DNA from: Thermocaproicibacter sp002397355 | GTDB lineage: Bacteria; Bacillota; Clostridia; Oscillospirales; Acutalibacteraceae | Length of the DNA stretch: 29,028 nucleotides | Direction of reading: 5' to 3' | Assembly: GCA_036830905.1 (NCBI GenBank) | Contig: DAISNS010000011.1 | Span: forward strand, 1 to 29,028 | Shown: piece by piece, positions 7,463-14,893 of the stretch | How the letters are laid out: every line of letters begins with the position of its first letter | How positions within the stretch are numbered: the first letter of the stretch is position 1 | Translations under genes and position numbers: made by a program | Notes under the pieces: generated by a model | Told to the model about the DNA's origin: nothing | The model's database searches: none | The model's input: only the letters and a program-made list of their open reading frames with translations

Positions 7463-8646
7463 AATTTCTGTATGCGAGCTTTGTCACCAGGACGAAACAG
7501 TACGCGGGCATCTTGAAAAAAGTGGCCGGCCAGACGGACGGCGTCGCGCGCCTCGGCTGGGACGCGCGCTATGTGTGCGCAGACGGCAACGACGTTGTGC
7601 TTTGCGGCGGGGAAGAGCCCGAAAGCAAGACCATTGCGGAAGGCCTGCGCTGGCGCGGGCGGCAGGCGGCGACGGCGGAAAAAATCTGCGAGTTTATTGC
7701 GGAGGGACGGTACGACCTCGTTTATATCAAAGGCTTTCTCGCGAACCCCTACGCCCTGCGCATTGCGGACGCTGCGAAAAGCGCGAACCCCCGCTGCCGT
7801 GTGATTTATGAGATTGCCACCTATCCCTATTGGGGAGAGTACCGCCGCTTTTTCCGGGTAGACTGGAAAAGGCGCGACGCGCGCGCGTTTGCGGGGCATC
7901 TCCTGGAGGCGGCGCAGCACTGGGCGACGGCTCCGCGCATGAAACGAAGCGTGGATGCGCTCGTCGTTTTCGGGCAGCCCGTGGAACGGCTGTGGGGAAT
8001 CCCCGCCGTCACGATCGACAACGGCGTGTCCGTGGACCGTATCGAGCCGAGAGACTCGTCCGGCCGCATGCCGGGGGCAGCGATCCGGCTGCTGGGTGTC
8101 GCGGGGACCTCTGTCGCGCACGGCTACGACCGCGTCCTGGACGGCCTCGCGCAGTACCGCAAGGCCAAGCCGCCGGGCGGCCCCGAGGTTTTCTTCGATC
8201 TTGTCGGGGAAAACGAGACCGTGCGCGCGCTGCGCGCACGCACGGCGGAGCTTGGGCTGGAGGATGCCGTTTCCTTTCTTGGCTACAGGGACTCGGGTGA
8301 GCTCGCACTGCTGTATAACCGGTGCGACGCGGCGGTGTCCTCGCTCGGCGTGTACCGGATCGGCCTGAAATGGCTCTCGCCGCTCAAGTCGCGCGAATAC
8401 TGCGCGGCCGGCATTCCGTTCCTCTACGCTTACGAGGACACCCTCCCGGGGAACGCGACGTTTGCGATGAAGATCCCGAACGATCCGTCCCCTGTCGATA
8501 TCGCGGCCGTCGTGCGCTTCGTGGAGCGCTGCCGCGGAAATCCCGCCGTTTCCCGGAGGGAAAGGCAGTATGCGGAAGAGTATTTCGACTGGAAAATCAT
8601 TATGAAGCGCGTGCTCCTTTTTGTGGGTGCCGCCGGGTTGGAATAA
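7459..8646 (+). CDS. GT4-like glycosyltransferase
   Basis: 395 residues. The start overlaps the preceding stop (ATGA). The N-terminal half carries a DLVYIKGF strand and a basic YEIATYPYWGEYR segment. The C-terminal half has a FLGYRDSGELALLYNRCDAAVSSLG region (about residues 272-296), then LKSREYCAAGIPFL in place of the usual GT4 donor-binding motif; the clear E-x7-E of the flanking enzymes is not evident. It is most likely a polysaccharide glycosyltransferase co-transcribed with the polymerase. Substrate is not predictable. It is separated by 27 nt from the chain-length gene. Confidence 0.8.
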   Translation: MKFLYASFVTRTKQYAGILKKVAGQTDGVARLGWDARYVCADGNDVVLCGGEEPESKTIAEGLRWRGRQAATAEKICEFIAEGRYDLVYIKGFLANPYALRIADAAKSANPRCRVIYEIATYPYWGEYRRFFRVDWKRRDARAFAGHLLEAAQHWATAPRMKRSVDALVVFGQPVERLWGIPAVTIDNGVSVDRIEPRDSSGRMPGAAIRLLGVAGTSVAHGYDRVLDGLAQYRKAKPPGGPEVFFDLVGENETVRALRARTAELGLEDAVSFLGYRDSGELALLYNRCDAAVSSLGVYRIGLKWLSPLKSREYCAAGIPFLYAYEDTLPGNATFAMKIPNDPSPVDIAAVVRFVERCRGNPAVSRRERQYAEEYFDWKIIMKRVLLFVGAAGLE

Positions 8647-8673
8647 ATAAAAACATAACAGGAGGTTTCCCCG

Positions 8674-9936
8674 ATGGAAATGTATGTGAGCTTTTCAGAT
8701 TTTCTGCGTTTCTTCCGGAAGAAGCGCGCCGCTTTCCTCATTGTTGTCCTTGCTTTCGGCCTGATCTGCGGCATTGCGCCGCTGAAACTGGCAAAGTACA
8801 CCTATTCCGCCAGCACGACCATTTTGTTCAACAGCGACATACCAGAGAGCGAGGACATCAACAGCAACCTGCAGCTCCCCGGTATCCTGAACAACAGGAT
8901 CCAGACCGCCGTGGCGGAGGCCTCGTCCAACGACCTGGTGGAAAAGACGGCCGCAGAGCTCGGCATCGACAAGGAGCAGATCGGCAAGATCACGGGGGAG
9001 CAGGTGAAGAGTTCCCTCGCCGTGAAATTGACCGTCCAGACGGCGGACGCGGATATGGCGGCGAAGATTTCGGATACTGCCGCGCAGCTCCTCGGCGGGG
9101 ATATTCAGGAGCAGTTCCCGTCCCCGAAGCTGAAAGTAACCGTCGTGGAAAAGGCCGACGAGAGCAAAGTGCAGGGGAAGAAGTCCGCTATGGCAAAGGC
9201 GGGTCTGCTCGGCCTGGTCCTCGGCTTCATCGTTTTCGTGTGCTACGGCATGATCCGTGTGCTGTGCGACCACACGGTCCGCGCGGGCGCCGCCGCGGAG
9301 GAAACCTTGCGCACAAAGTTCCTCGGCGACGTTCCGGGCGACAGGCGCGGCTCCGCGCATAAAGACGCTTTCCGCAGAATCCGTTCGGTGTTCCTCCATT
9401 CCGCCGGTCCCGCCAAAAGCATCCTGGTGACGGGCGTCAGCGAATCCGCCTGCGGCGCGGAAACCGCCGCGGGTCTCGCCGCGTCTTTCGCGCAGGCCGG
9501 CAGGAAAGTCCTGCTGGTGGATGCGGATCTGCGCAGGCCCGCGCTTGCCGACCGGTTTGCCGTAAACCCGGAGAAAACGCTCTTCCACGTTCTGAGCGGT
9601 TCCTGCAGCGCCGCGCAGGCCGCCGTGGAGGTTCCGGTACAGCCCGGCCTGTATCTGCTCGCGTCTTCTCCCTGCGAAAAAGCGGACCCTGCGGATCTGT
9701 TCGCCAGGAACTTCGGGAAGTTCCTTTCGGAAGCGGAGGCGGATTACGATGCGGTCGTCGTAAGCGCGCCGGCAGAACTTGCCTGCCCCGATGCGGAGAG
9801 CATCGCCCCGAGCGCGCAGGCGGTCGTCGTCGCGGCGAAATACGGCTCCACGACGTACAACGCGCTCCGCATCGCGCTTCGCGGCATCAAGGAAAGCGGC
9901 GGCAGGATCGCCGGTTTCGTGATCGCCGGCATATAG
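8674..9936 (+). CDS. Wzz-type chain-length determinant fused to a degenerate BY-kinase-like domain
   Basis: 420 residues. The Wzz domain has two membrane helices (about 20-36 and 176-196) with an extracytoplasmic segment between them. Residues about 230-420 align with the P-loop domain of bacterial tyrosine kinases (CapB/Wze/Wzc type). The Walker A' segment VLLVDADLRRP (279-289, D283 and D285) is intact. The canonical Walker A, of the form P-G-E-G-K-S/T, reads E-S-A-C-G-A-E at 257-263, so the catalytic lysine is G261. The Walker B strand YDAVVVSAPAEL has S364 where the kinase has aspartate. There is no C-terminal tyrosine cluster. The protein therefore probably regulates chain length as a scaffold, without kinase activity (inference). 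GGAGG at 8661-8665 supports the start. Confidence 0.82.
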   Translation: MEMYVSFSDFLRFFRKKRAAFLIVVLAFGLICGIAPLKLAKYTYSASTTILFNSDIPESEDINSNLQLPGILNNRIQTAVAEASSNDLVEKTAAELGIDKEQIGKITGEQVKSSLAVKLTVQTADADMAAKISDTAAQLLGGDIQEQFPSPKLKVTVVEKADESKVQGKKSAMAKAGLLGLVLGFIVFVCYGMIRVLCDHTVRAGAAAEETLRTKFLGDVPGDRRGSAHKDAFRRIRSVFLHSAGPAKSILVTGVSESACGAETAAGLAASFAQAGRKVLLVDADLRRPALADRFAVNPEKTLFHVLSGSCSAAQAAVEVPVQPGLYLLASSPCEKADPADLFARNFGKFLSEAEADYDAVVVSAPAELACPDAESIAPSAQAVVVAAKYGSTTYNALRIALRGIKESGGRIAGFVIAGI

Positions 9937-9999
9937 CGGTTTCGGTTAGGCCGCAGCTTTTCAATTCTGAAAATTTCTTAGGAAAAAGGGACCGGAAGG

Positions 10000-10028
10000 G
10001 CCGCTTTCCAACGGGGAAGGCGGCTTTT
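10000..10028 (+). terminator. Intrinsic terminator after the chain-length gene
   Basis: GCCGCTTTCC (10000-10009) pairs with GGAAGGCGGC (10015-10024), ten pairs including one G-U, then TTTT at 10025-10028. It ends the polymerase-to-Wzz operon. Confidence 0.7.
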
Positions 10029-10121
10029 CCGGCTTTTCACCGCTTCCGCGCCGTGCATATCCCGGCTGATTTGCTCCATACTATCAGACGGAACGGCATC
10101 TTTAGGATCGCGGGTGAATTA

Positions 10122-10799
10122 ATGACAATTTCATTTGTCCGTACGCTTCTTCTGTATATCGTCGTGGTGGCGGCGGTCCGGCTGATGGGCAAGCGGCAGA
10201 TCAGCGAGCTGCAGACGAGCGAACTTGTGGTGACGCTTCTGATCTCGAACCTTGCTTCCGTCCCGATGGAAGACACCGCAAAGCCCCTGCTCAGCGGCCT
10301 GATCCCCATTGCGGTGCTGGTGATCAGCGAGATCACGGCGTCCGGCGCGATGCTGAAAATCCCCGCTTTCCGCCGCGTCATCTGCGGCCGTCCGGTTGTC
10401 GTCATCAGCCACGGGAAGCTTCAGCAGACGGAGATGAAAAGCCTGCGTATGACGACGGACGATCTTTGCGAGCAACTCCGGCAGAAGGATGTGTTCAGCG
10501 TCGAGGACGTCGACTTTGCCATCGTGGAGACGAACGGGAAGCTGAGCGTAATCAAAAAACCGGATAAAGAGCAGCCGACGGCTGGCCCGCTCGGCGTCGC
10601 GCAGCCGCAAAAGGGGTTGGAAGTCGTCGTGATCAGCGACGGCGTGGTCTCGGATTTTGCGCTTTCGCTGTGCTGTCAGGATCGGAAATGGGTAAGCGAC
10701 GTGCTCGATTCCAAGGGGCTCATCCTGCCGGAGGTGTTTCTGATGACCGCCGACGAAAAGGGCGATTATTTCATCGTGCGGAAGGAGGGCGGCGCATGA
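10122..10799 (+). CDS. DUF421 (YetF/YrbG-like) membrane protein
   Basis: 225 residues, normal for the family. Three N-terminal membrane helices (about residues 4-22, 35-50 and 58-78) are followed by a cytoplasmic C-terminal YetF-type domain with the family signatures MGKRQISELQTSELVVTLL and GRPVVVISHGKL. The function is unknown; the homologues YetF, YdfS and YdfR are tied to spore or membrane biology in Bacillus, from memory. The ATG at 10122 is chosen because it places the first membrane helix at the N-terminus as in relatives. The binding site before it is weak (AGGA at 10104-10107 or GGGTG at 10112), and a longer GTG start at 10053 cannot be excluded. It overlaps the DUF4363 gene by ATGA, a recurrent clostridial pairing. 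Confidence 0.85.
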   Translation: MTISFVRTLLLYIVVVAAVRLMGKRQISELQTSELVVTLLISNLASVPMEDTAKPLLSGLIPIAVLVISEITASGAMLKIPAFRRVICGRPVVVISHGKLQQTEMKSLRMTTDDLCEQLRQKDVFSVEDVDFAIVETNGKLSVIKKPDKEQPTAGPLGVAQPQKGLEVVVISDGVVSDFALSLCCQDRKWVSDVLDSKGLILPEVFLMTADEKGDYFIVRKEGGA

Positions 10800-11176
10800 A
10801 GCGGATGTGGGCGGTGCTGGTCCTCCTCGCCCTCACGCTGACAATCAGCGTCCTCGGTGCGCGCCATACGAGGGCGGTGACTTTGCAGATGGAACGGACA
10901 GTGCAGGAAGCAAAGACCGCGCAGGAGCGCGGAGACGAGGACACGGCCCTCGCCTTCAGCAGAAAAGCCGTGTCTGACTGGCGTGATGCGCACCGGGTGC
11001 TGTGCCTTTATATGCTTCATGACAGGCTGGAAGACATAGACCAGACGCTCGCCGTGCTACCGGAGCTGTGTCAGGATGAGCAGAGAGAAGAGTTCCTTTC
11101 GGAATGCGACCGCAGCCTGGCGCAGTTCTGGTACCTGAACGAATCGGAGCTCCTGACTCTGGACAACCTTTTCTGA
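10796..11176 (+). CDS. DUF4363 family protein
   Basis: 126 residues. One N-terminal hydrophobic segment (about 4-20) reads as a signal anchor, followed by a helical extracytoplasmic domain rich in E, Q and R. The end, FLSECDRSLAQFWYLNESELLTLDNLF, matches the family ending I recall (histidine/E-rich helix then T-L-x-N-L-F). The function is unknown. The start overlaps the DUF421 stop and has AAGGAGGG at 10782-10789. Translational coupling with DUF421 suggests the two act as one membrane complex (inference). Confidence 0.82.
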   Translation: MKRMWAVLVLLALTLTISVLGARHTRAVTLQMERTVQEAKTAQERGDEDTALAFSRKAVSDWRDAHRVLCLYMLHDRLEDIDQTLAVLPELCQDEQREEFLSECDRSLAQFWYLNESELLTLDNLF

Positions 11177-11183
11177 ATAGATT

Positions 11184-11216
11184 CCGCCGTTCCCGAACGA
11201 AGGGAACGGCGGCTTT
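11184..11216. terminator. Terminator between convergent genes
   Basis: CCGCCGTTCCC (11184-11194) and GGGAACGGCGG (11202-11212) form an 11-bp stem with a 7-nt loop, followed by CTTTAT on the plus strand. It sits 8 nt after the DUF4363 stop and 10 nt from the stop of the minus-strand glycosyltransferase; the minus side has only a short AT-rich tail. Confidence 0.65.
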
Positions 11217-11221
11217 ATCGC

Positions 11222-12331
11222 TTATTCGGGGGAAGGACCGTCGGGCTGCGCTTTCCGCGTCTTGCGGACAACGGCGCAGTAAGCTTTTTCCATGGCTTCG
11301 ACATTCCGGTCGAAGTCGTAGAGCCTCAGCACGCGCCTGCGGCCGGCTTCCCCGAGCTCTTTCCGGAGCCCGGCGTCCTGTTCGAGCCTGTAAAGCCGGT
11401 CGGCAATGGCTTCGGGATCATTTTTCGGCACGATCAGACCGGTGACGCCGTCTTCCACCGTTTCCAGAAACCCGTCCGCGTCGGAGGCGATTACGGGGAT
11501 TCCGCACGCCATGGCTTCCACGGCGGAGACGCCGAAGCTTTCCTGCAGGCTCGGCAGGCACACGACGTCCATTCCATGGAGGGCGTCCGGAACGTCGGCG
11601 TTCGGAACGGCGCCGCGGAGAAAGGCCTTCCCGTCGAGGCCCAGGTCGCCGATCAATTGCCGGAGGCTGCCGTAAAGGCTTCCTTTTCCGTAGATCTCCA
11701 GCTCGGCCTCCGCGTCCGGCGGCAGCTTCCGCAGGAACAGATGGAATGCGCGGATCAAATCTTCCAGCCCGTAAGGGGGTTCCAGGGCTTTTACCGCGCC
11801 CACCGTAAACCCCTTTTTCGTTTTCCGCAGCGGAGAAAAGGTATGGCAGTCCACGCCGAACGGCGTGATAAAAATCTGTTTTCCGTCGCCGAACAGGCGC
11901 CGCACCTGCTCGGCCATCCTGTACCCTGTCGACGCGACGGCATCCGCACCGGCGATGTTGTCCGCCACCAGTTTCCTGTGCAGGGCGCTCCGGTAGGGGA
12001 ACTGATAGACATCGCTTCCCCAGACGGAAAGCAGCAGGGGATGCGCGTGGCTTAGGCGCGCCAGGGTGCCGTATCCGCTGGCATAGTGCGCGTTGACGAT
12101 GTCCGGCCCGAAGGATGCGATTTCCCGCCGGAGCTGCCCCGCGTTCAGAAAATACCCTTTGAAGCCGGGGTGCCTGAGAAGCACGGTTTCCACTGCCGGA
12201 TCAATGCTTTTCTGCCTGTTCGCATGATCCGGCAGGGAATACAGGCGGACCGTATGCCCTTTCCGCGCGAGGGCGTTCACCCACTTTACCGTATGGCTCG
12301 ACTGCGCGGCTGAGACGAAAGCGATTTTCAT
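11222..12331 (-). CDS. GT4-family glycosyltransferase
   Basis: 369 residues. It starts MKIAFVSAAQSSHTVKWVNALARKGH, a typical GT-B acceptor-domain opening. The donor domain holds a FLRGAVPNADVPDAL segment and SLQESFGVSAVEAMACGIPV with an E-x7-E, then IASDADGFLETV and G-V-T-G-L-I-V-P. It is probably a polysaccharide glycosyltransferase, though it is the only gene of the locus on the minus strand and has its own promoter. I choose the ATG at 12331: AAAGGA lies at 12344-12349, 12 nt away. The upstream in-frame start at 12541 would run through the promoter and a strong hairpin and is rejected. Confidence 0.87.
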   Translation of the reverse strand: MKIAFVSAAQSSHTVKWVNALARKGHTVRLYSLPDHANRQKSIDPAVETVLLRHPGFKGYFLNAGQLRREIASFGPDIVNAHYASGYGTLARLSHAHPLLLSVWGSDVYQFPYRSALHRKLVADNIAGADAVASTGYRMAEQVRRLFGDGKQIFITPFGVDCHTFSPLRKTKKGFTVGAVKALEPPYGLEDLIRAFHLFLRKLPPDAEAELEIYGKGSLYGSLRQLIGDLGLDGKAFLRGAVPNADVPDALHGMDVVCLPSLQESFGVSAVEAMACGIPVIASDADGFLETVEDGVTGLIVPKNDPEAIADRLYRLEQDAGLRKELGEAGRRRVLRLYDFDRNVEAMEKAYCAVVRKTRKAQPDGPSPE

Positions 12332-12354
12332 AAACGGACGCTGTCCTTTCCACG

Positions 12355-12390
12355 GCCCGTGCGGCGTCGGTTTACCGGCGCCGCACGGGC
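12355..12390. other. Strong 16-bp hairpin in the 5' leader of the minus-strand glycosyltransferase
   Basis: 12355-12370 pairs with 12375-12390 around a TTTA loop (12 perfect pairs, one G-U, three more pairs). On the plus strand it is followed by TTCTTTC, like a terminator. On the minus strand it is followed by GTGGAAAGGA, the ribosome-binding region of the glycosyltransferase. Confidence 0.6.
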
Positions 12391-12415
12391 TTCTTTCAAG
12401 TCCGGTGTTTTCTTT

Positions 12416-12444
12416 ACAATAGCATATCGCGCGCCGGATTTCAA
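12416..12444 (-). promoter_or_regulatory. Sigma-A promoter for the minus-strand glycosyltransferase
   Basis: On the minus strand TTGAAA (12439-12444) and TATTGT (12416-12421) are 17 nt apart, about 85 nt upstream of the start codon. The hairpin at 12355-12390 would be in the transcript. Confidence 0.6.
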
Positions 12445-12472
12445 CGCCTCCGTCCCGGGCACGGTCGAAGCC

Positions 12473-12501
12473 TTGCGCATCCCGGCGTTCGATGATATAA
12501 T
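12473..12501 (+). promoter_or_regulatory. Sigma-A promoter for the GT2/GT4 pair
   Basis: TTGCGC (12473-12478) and a perfect TATAAT (12496-12501) are separated by 17 nt, 39 nt before the TTG start codon at 12541. Confidence 0.7.
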
Positions 12502-12540
12502 GTTCAGGTAATTTATTGAAAATGGGAGGGAGGACCCGCA

Positions 12541-13605
12541 TTGCCGCAGATCAGCGTGATCGTCCCTGTTTACAATGTGGAAAAATATCTGGGCCAATGC
12601 GTGGAAAGCGTTCTCGCGCAGAGCTTTCCGGATTTTGAGCTCCTCCTTGTCGACGACGCCTCCACGGACGGTTCCCTCGCCGCGGCGAGAAAGTACGAGG
12701 GAGACCCGCGCGTCCGCGTGTTGACGAAGCCGCACGGCGGGCTGGGAGACACGCGCAATTTCGGCGTCCGGCAGGCAAAGGGAAAATACCTCGTTTTTCT
12801 GGATTCCGACGACTGGATCGAGCCGGATATGCTGAGAAACCTCTTCGCGGAGGCGGAGGCCGCCTCAGCCGAGCTTGTCCTGTTCAATTTTATCCGGGAG
12901 GATGTGGAGTCCGGCACGCGGCGGGAATGCCGCCTCCCGCTGAATTACCCGGAATCGGGGGAAGAGGTTCGGGAAAAAATCCTTGCCGAGCTCGTCGGGC
13001 CCGACAGGTCCGAAAGCCCGTGGCACGGCACGGAGATGCTGGGCTGCGCGTGGCGGCGCATGTATCTGCGCGGCTGGTTCCTTGCGAACGGCATCCGCTA
13101 CGGAGACGAGCGGGAGATCATGCTCGAGGACCTGCCGGTTTCCGTTTTGGCGCACTGCGCCTGCAAAAGGCTGCTCGTCGTGGGCGGGGCGTACTACCAC
13201 TACCGCTACAACCCGAATTCGCTGAGCACCCGCTACCGCCCGCGCAAGATGGAAATGCTGACGCGGTGCTACGGGACCGTCGAGCGGATTCTGGCCGGCC
13301 GCGGGCTCGCGGAAAAGTACGGCGAGCGCCACCTGGCTTGGTACCTGCGTTCCGCGGCCCATTCGTCGCTTGTCAACTGTTTCAGCCCGGCGAACCCGGC
13401 CGGCTTCGGCGGGCGCTGGAAGGAAGTGCGGGGCATCCTGCGCAATCCCGTCCTGCGCCGGGCGGCGCGTTCCGACTATCTCCGGAAGGCGGCGGAATCC
13501 GACCGCTTCGTGCTGCGTCTGCTGCGCCTCGGCTGGACGCTGCCCGTGTATCTGTTTTACTCCAATTATGCCCGGATGCTTCGGAAAAACGCGCGCAAGC
13601 GATAA
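12541..13605 (+). CDS. GT2-family glycosyltransferase
   Basis: 354 residues. The GT-A fold is clear: ISVIVPVYNVEKYL at the N-terminus, LLVDDASTDGS (about 37-47), and VFLDSDDW (about 84-91), which carries the metal-binding D-x-D. It transfers a sugar with inversion, probably in repeat-unit assembly; C-terminal residues 240-354 form the variable acceptor part. Translation starts at TTG: GGGAGG at 12528-12533 is 7 nt upstream, the frame starts exactly at the conserved PxISVIVP block, and no ATG is available there. A GT4 gene follows after 23 nt. Confidence 0.88.
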   Translation: MPQISVIVPVYNVEKYLGQCVESVLAQSFPDFELLLVDDASTDGSLAAARKYEGDPRVRVLTKPHGGLGDTRNFGVRQAKGKYLVFLDSDDWIEPDMLRNLFAEAEAASAELVLFNFIREDVESGTRRECRLPLNYPESGEEVREKILAELVGPDRSESPWHGTEMLGCAWRRMYLRGWFLANGIRYGDEREIMLEDLPVSVLAHCACKRLLVVGGAYYHYRYNPNSLSTRYRPRKMEMLTRCYGTVERILAGRGLAEKYGERHLAWYLRSAAHSSLVNCFSPANPAGFGGRWKEVRGILRNPVLRRAARSDYLRKAAESDRFVLRLLRLGWTLPVYLFYSNYARMLRKNARKR

Positions 13606-13628
13606 TCGCGGTGAGGAAGGAGCCTCTC

Positions 13629-14822
13629 ATGGCGGAGAAGAAAAAAATCCTGTTTGTCAACTACAGCCTGCACAGCGGCGGAATCGAAAAGAGCCTTGTT
13701 ACGATTCTGAACCTGTTCGATTACGGCGCCTATGACGTCGACCTTCAGCTTTTTGCAAACGAGGGCCTGTTCCTCGGCCGCGTGCCGAAGCAGGTTCATC
13801 TGCTGCCTCCGCTCTTTCCGCCGGAGTACCGGCTGAATGTCCGGCAGGCTTTTCCCGCGCTGATGCGGGCGGGCCGGCCGGGCCTCGCTTTCGGCAGGCT
13901 GGGCGTTTCGCTTGCCGGCCGGCGCGGGACAATGGGGGAGCGGCTGGGGAAAATGTGGAACGTGGAGCGCCGTTTCGTCCGCCCGGCAAAACAAGAATAC
14001 GACGCGGCGGTCGCTTTCATGGAGGGCCAGCCGATCTACTACTGCGTCACCGGCGTGAAAAGCCGCGTGAAAATCGGCTTTATCCACGGCGACTATGAGG
14101 CGATGGGGCTCAGCCGTGGATACGACCGGGATTATGTGCGGCGCCTGGACGCGCTGTGCACGGTTTCGGAGTCCTGCCTCGCATCCCTCCGGCGCGTTTT
14201 CCCGGAGAGCGCGGACAAATGCCGCTTGATCTTCAATATCGTCTCCGAAAAGTACATGCGTGAGCTGGCGCGGCGCGGCGCGGGATTTCAAGACGGCTGG
14301 AACGGCCCGCGCGTGCTTTCCATCGCGCGGCTTTCCCCGCAGAAAGGGCTCGATATCGCCCTTCCGGCTTTTGCGGCCCTGAAAGCGAAAAACGTGGCGT
14401 TCCGGTGGTATGTCATCGGTGTCGGGCCGGAGGAAGCGCGCCTCAAAGCGATGGCGGCGGATCTCGGCCTTGGGGACCGCGTGTTTTTCCTCGGGGAGAA
14501 GCAGAACCCATACCCCTATCTGCGGGACTGCGACGTCTATCTGCAGCCCAGCCGCTTCGAGGGCAAATCCATTGCCGTGGACGAGGCGATGGCGATGCGC
14601 CGGCCGATTGTGCTCACGGACTTTTCCACGGCGGCGGACCAGATCGTTTCCGGGAAGAACGGCCTGATCGTTCCCATGACGCCGCGGGGGATTGCGGACG
14701 GCGTGGAGGATCTGCTGCTTCACGCGGAAAAACGCGCCGCGTTTTCGGAGGCGTTGGGGCGGGGCAGCTATTCCAACGAGGGGGAGCTGCGGAAGCTCTA
14801 CGCGCTTTTCGACGCGAAATGA
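13629..14822 (+). CDS. GT4-family glycosyltransferase
   Basis: 397 residues. It opens KKILFVNYSLHSGGIEKSL, where the GGIEKS loop is typical of GT4 enzymes that bind a nucleotide sugar. The donor domain shows VLSIARLSPQKGLDIAL, then FLGEKQNPYPYLRDCDVYLQPSRFEGKSIAVDEAMAM split across about residues 289-325, containing an E-x7-E. The ATG at 13629 has AAGGAG at 13616-13621. The long in-frame extension upstream to 12927 overlaps the GT2 gene and is rejected. It is the last gene of the polysaccharide locus, closed by a terminator. Confidence 0.88.
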   Translation: MAEKKKILFVNYSLHSGGIEKSLVTILNLFDYGAYDVDLQLFANEGLFLGRVPKQVHLLPPLFPPEYRLNVRQAFPALMRAGRPGLAFGRLGVSLAGRRGTMGERLGKMWNVERRFVRPAKQEYDAAVAFMEGQPIYYCVTGVKSRVKIGFIHGDYEAMGLSRGYDRDYVRRLDALCTVSESCLASLRRVFPESADKCRLIFNIVSEKYMRELARRGAGFQDGWNGPRVLSIARLSPQKGLDIALPAFAALKAKNVAFRWYVIGVGPEEARLKAMAADLGLGDRVFFLGEKQNPYPYLRDCDVYLQPSRFEGKSIAVDEAMAMRRPIVLTDFSTAADQIVSGKNGLIVPMTPRGIADGVEDLLLHAEKRAAFSEALGRGSYSNEGELRKLYALFDAK

Positions 14823-14839
14823 AATCAATTGCAGTCGGG

Positions 14840-14873
14840 AAGGCCCCGCATGGAGAGCCATGCGGGGCCTTTT
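14840..14873 (+). terminator. Intrinsic terminator between the polysaccharide locus and mnmA
   Basis: AAGGCCCCGCATGG (14840-14853) pairs perfectly with CCATGCGGGGCCTT (14858-14871) around AGAG; TTTT covers 14870-14873. The mnmA Shine-Dalgarno begins only 8 nt later, leaving no room for a promoter in between. Confidence 0.8.
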
Positions 14874-14893
14874 GGCAGTCGGAGGAAAACGGT

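Noticed and set aside
12445..12472. CCGT-CCCGGGC-ACGG dyad between the divergent glycosyltransferase promoters
   Set aside because: Arms are only 4 bp and the centre is GC-palindromic by composition, so chance is likely.
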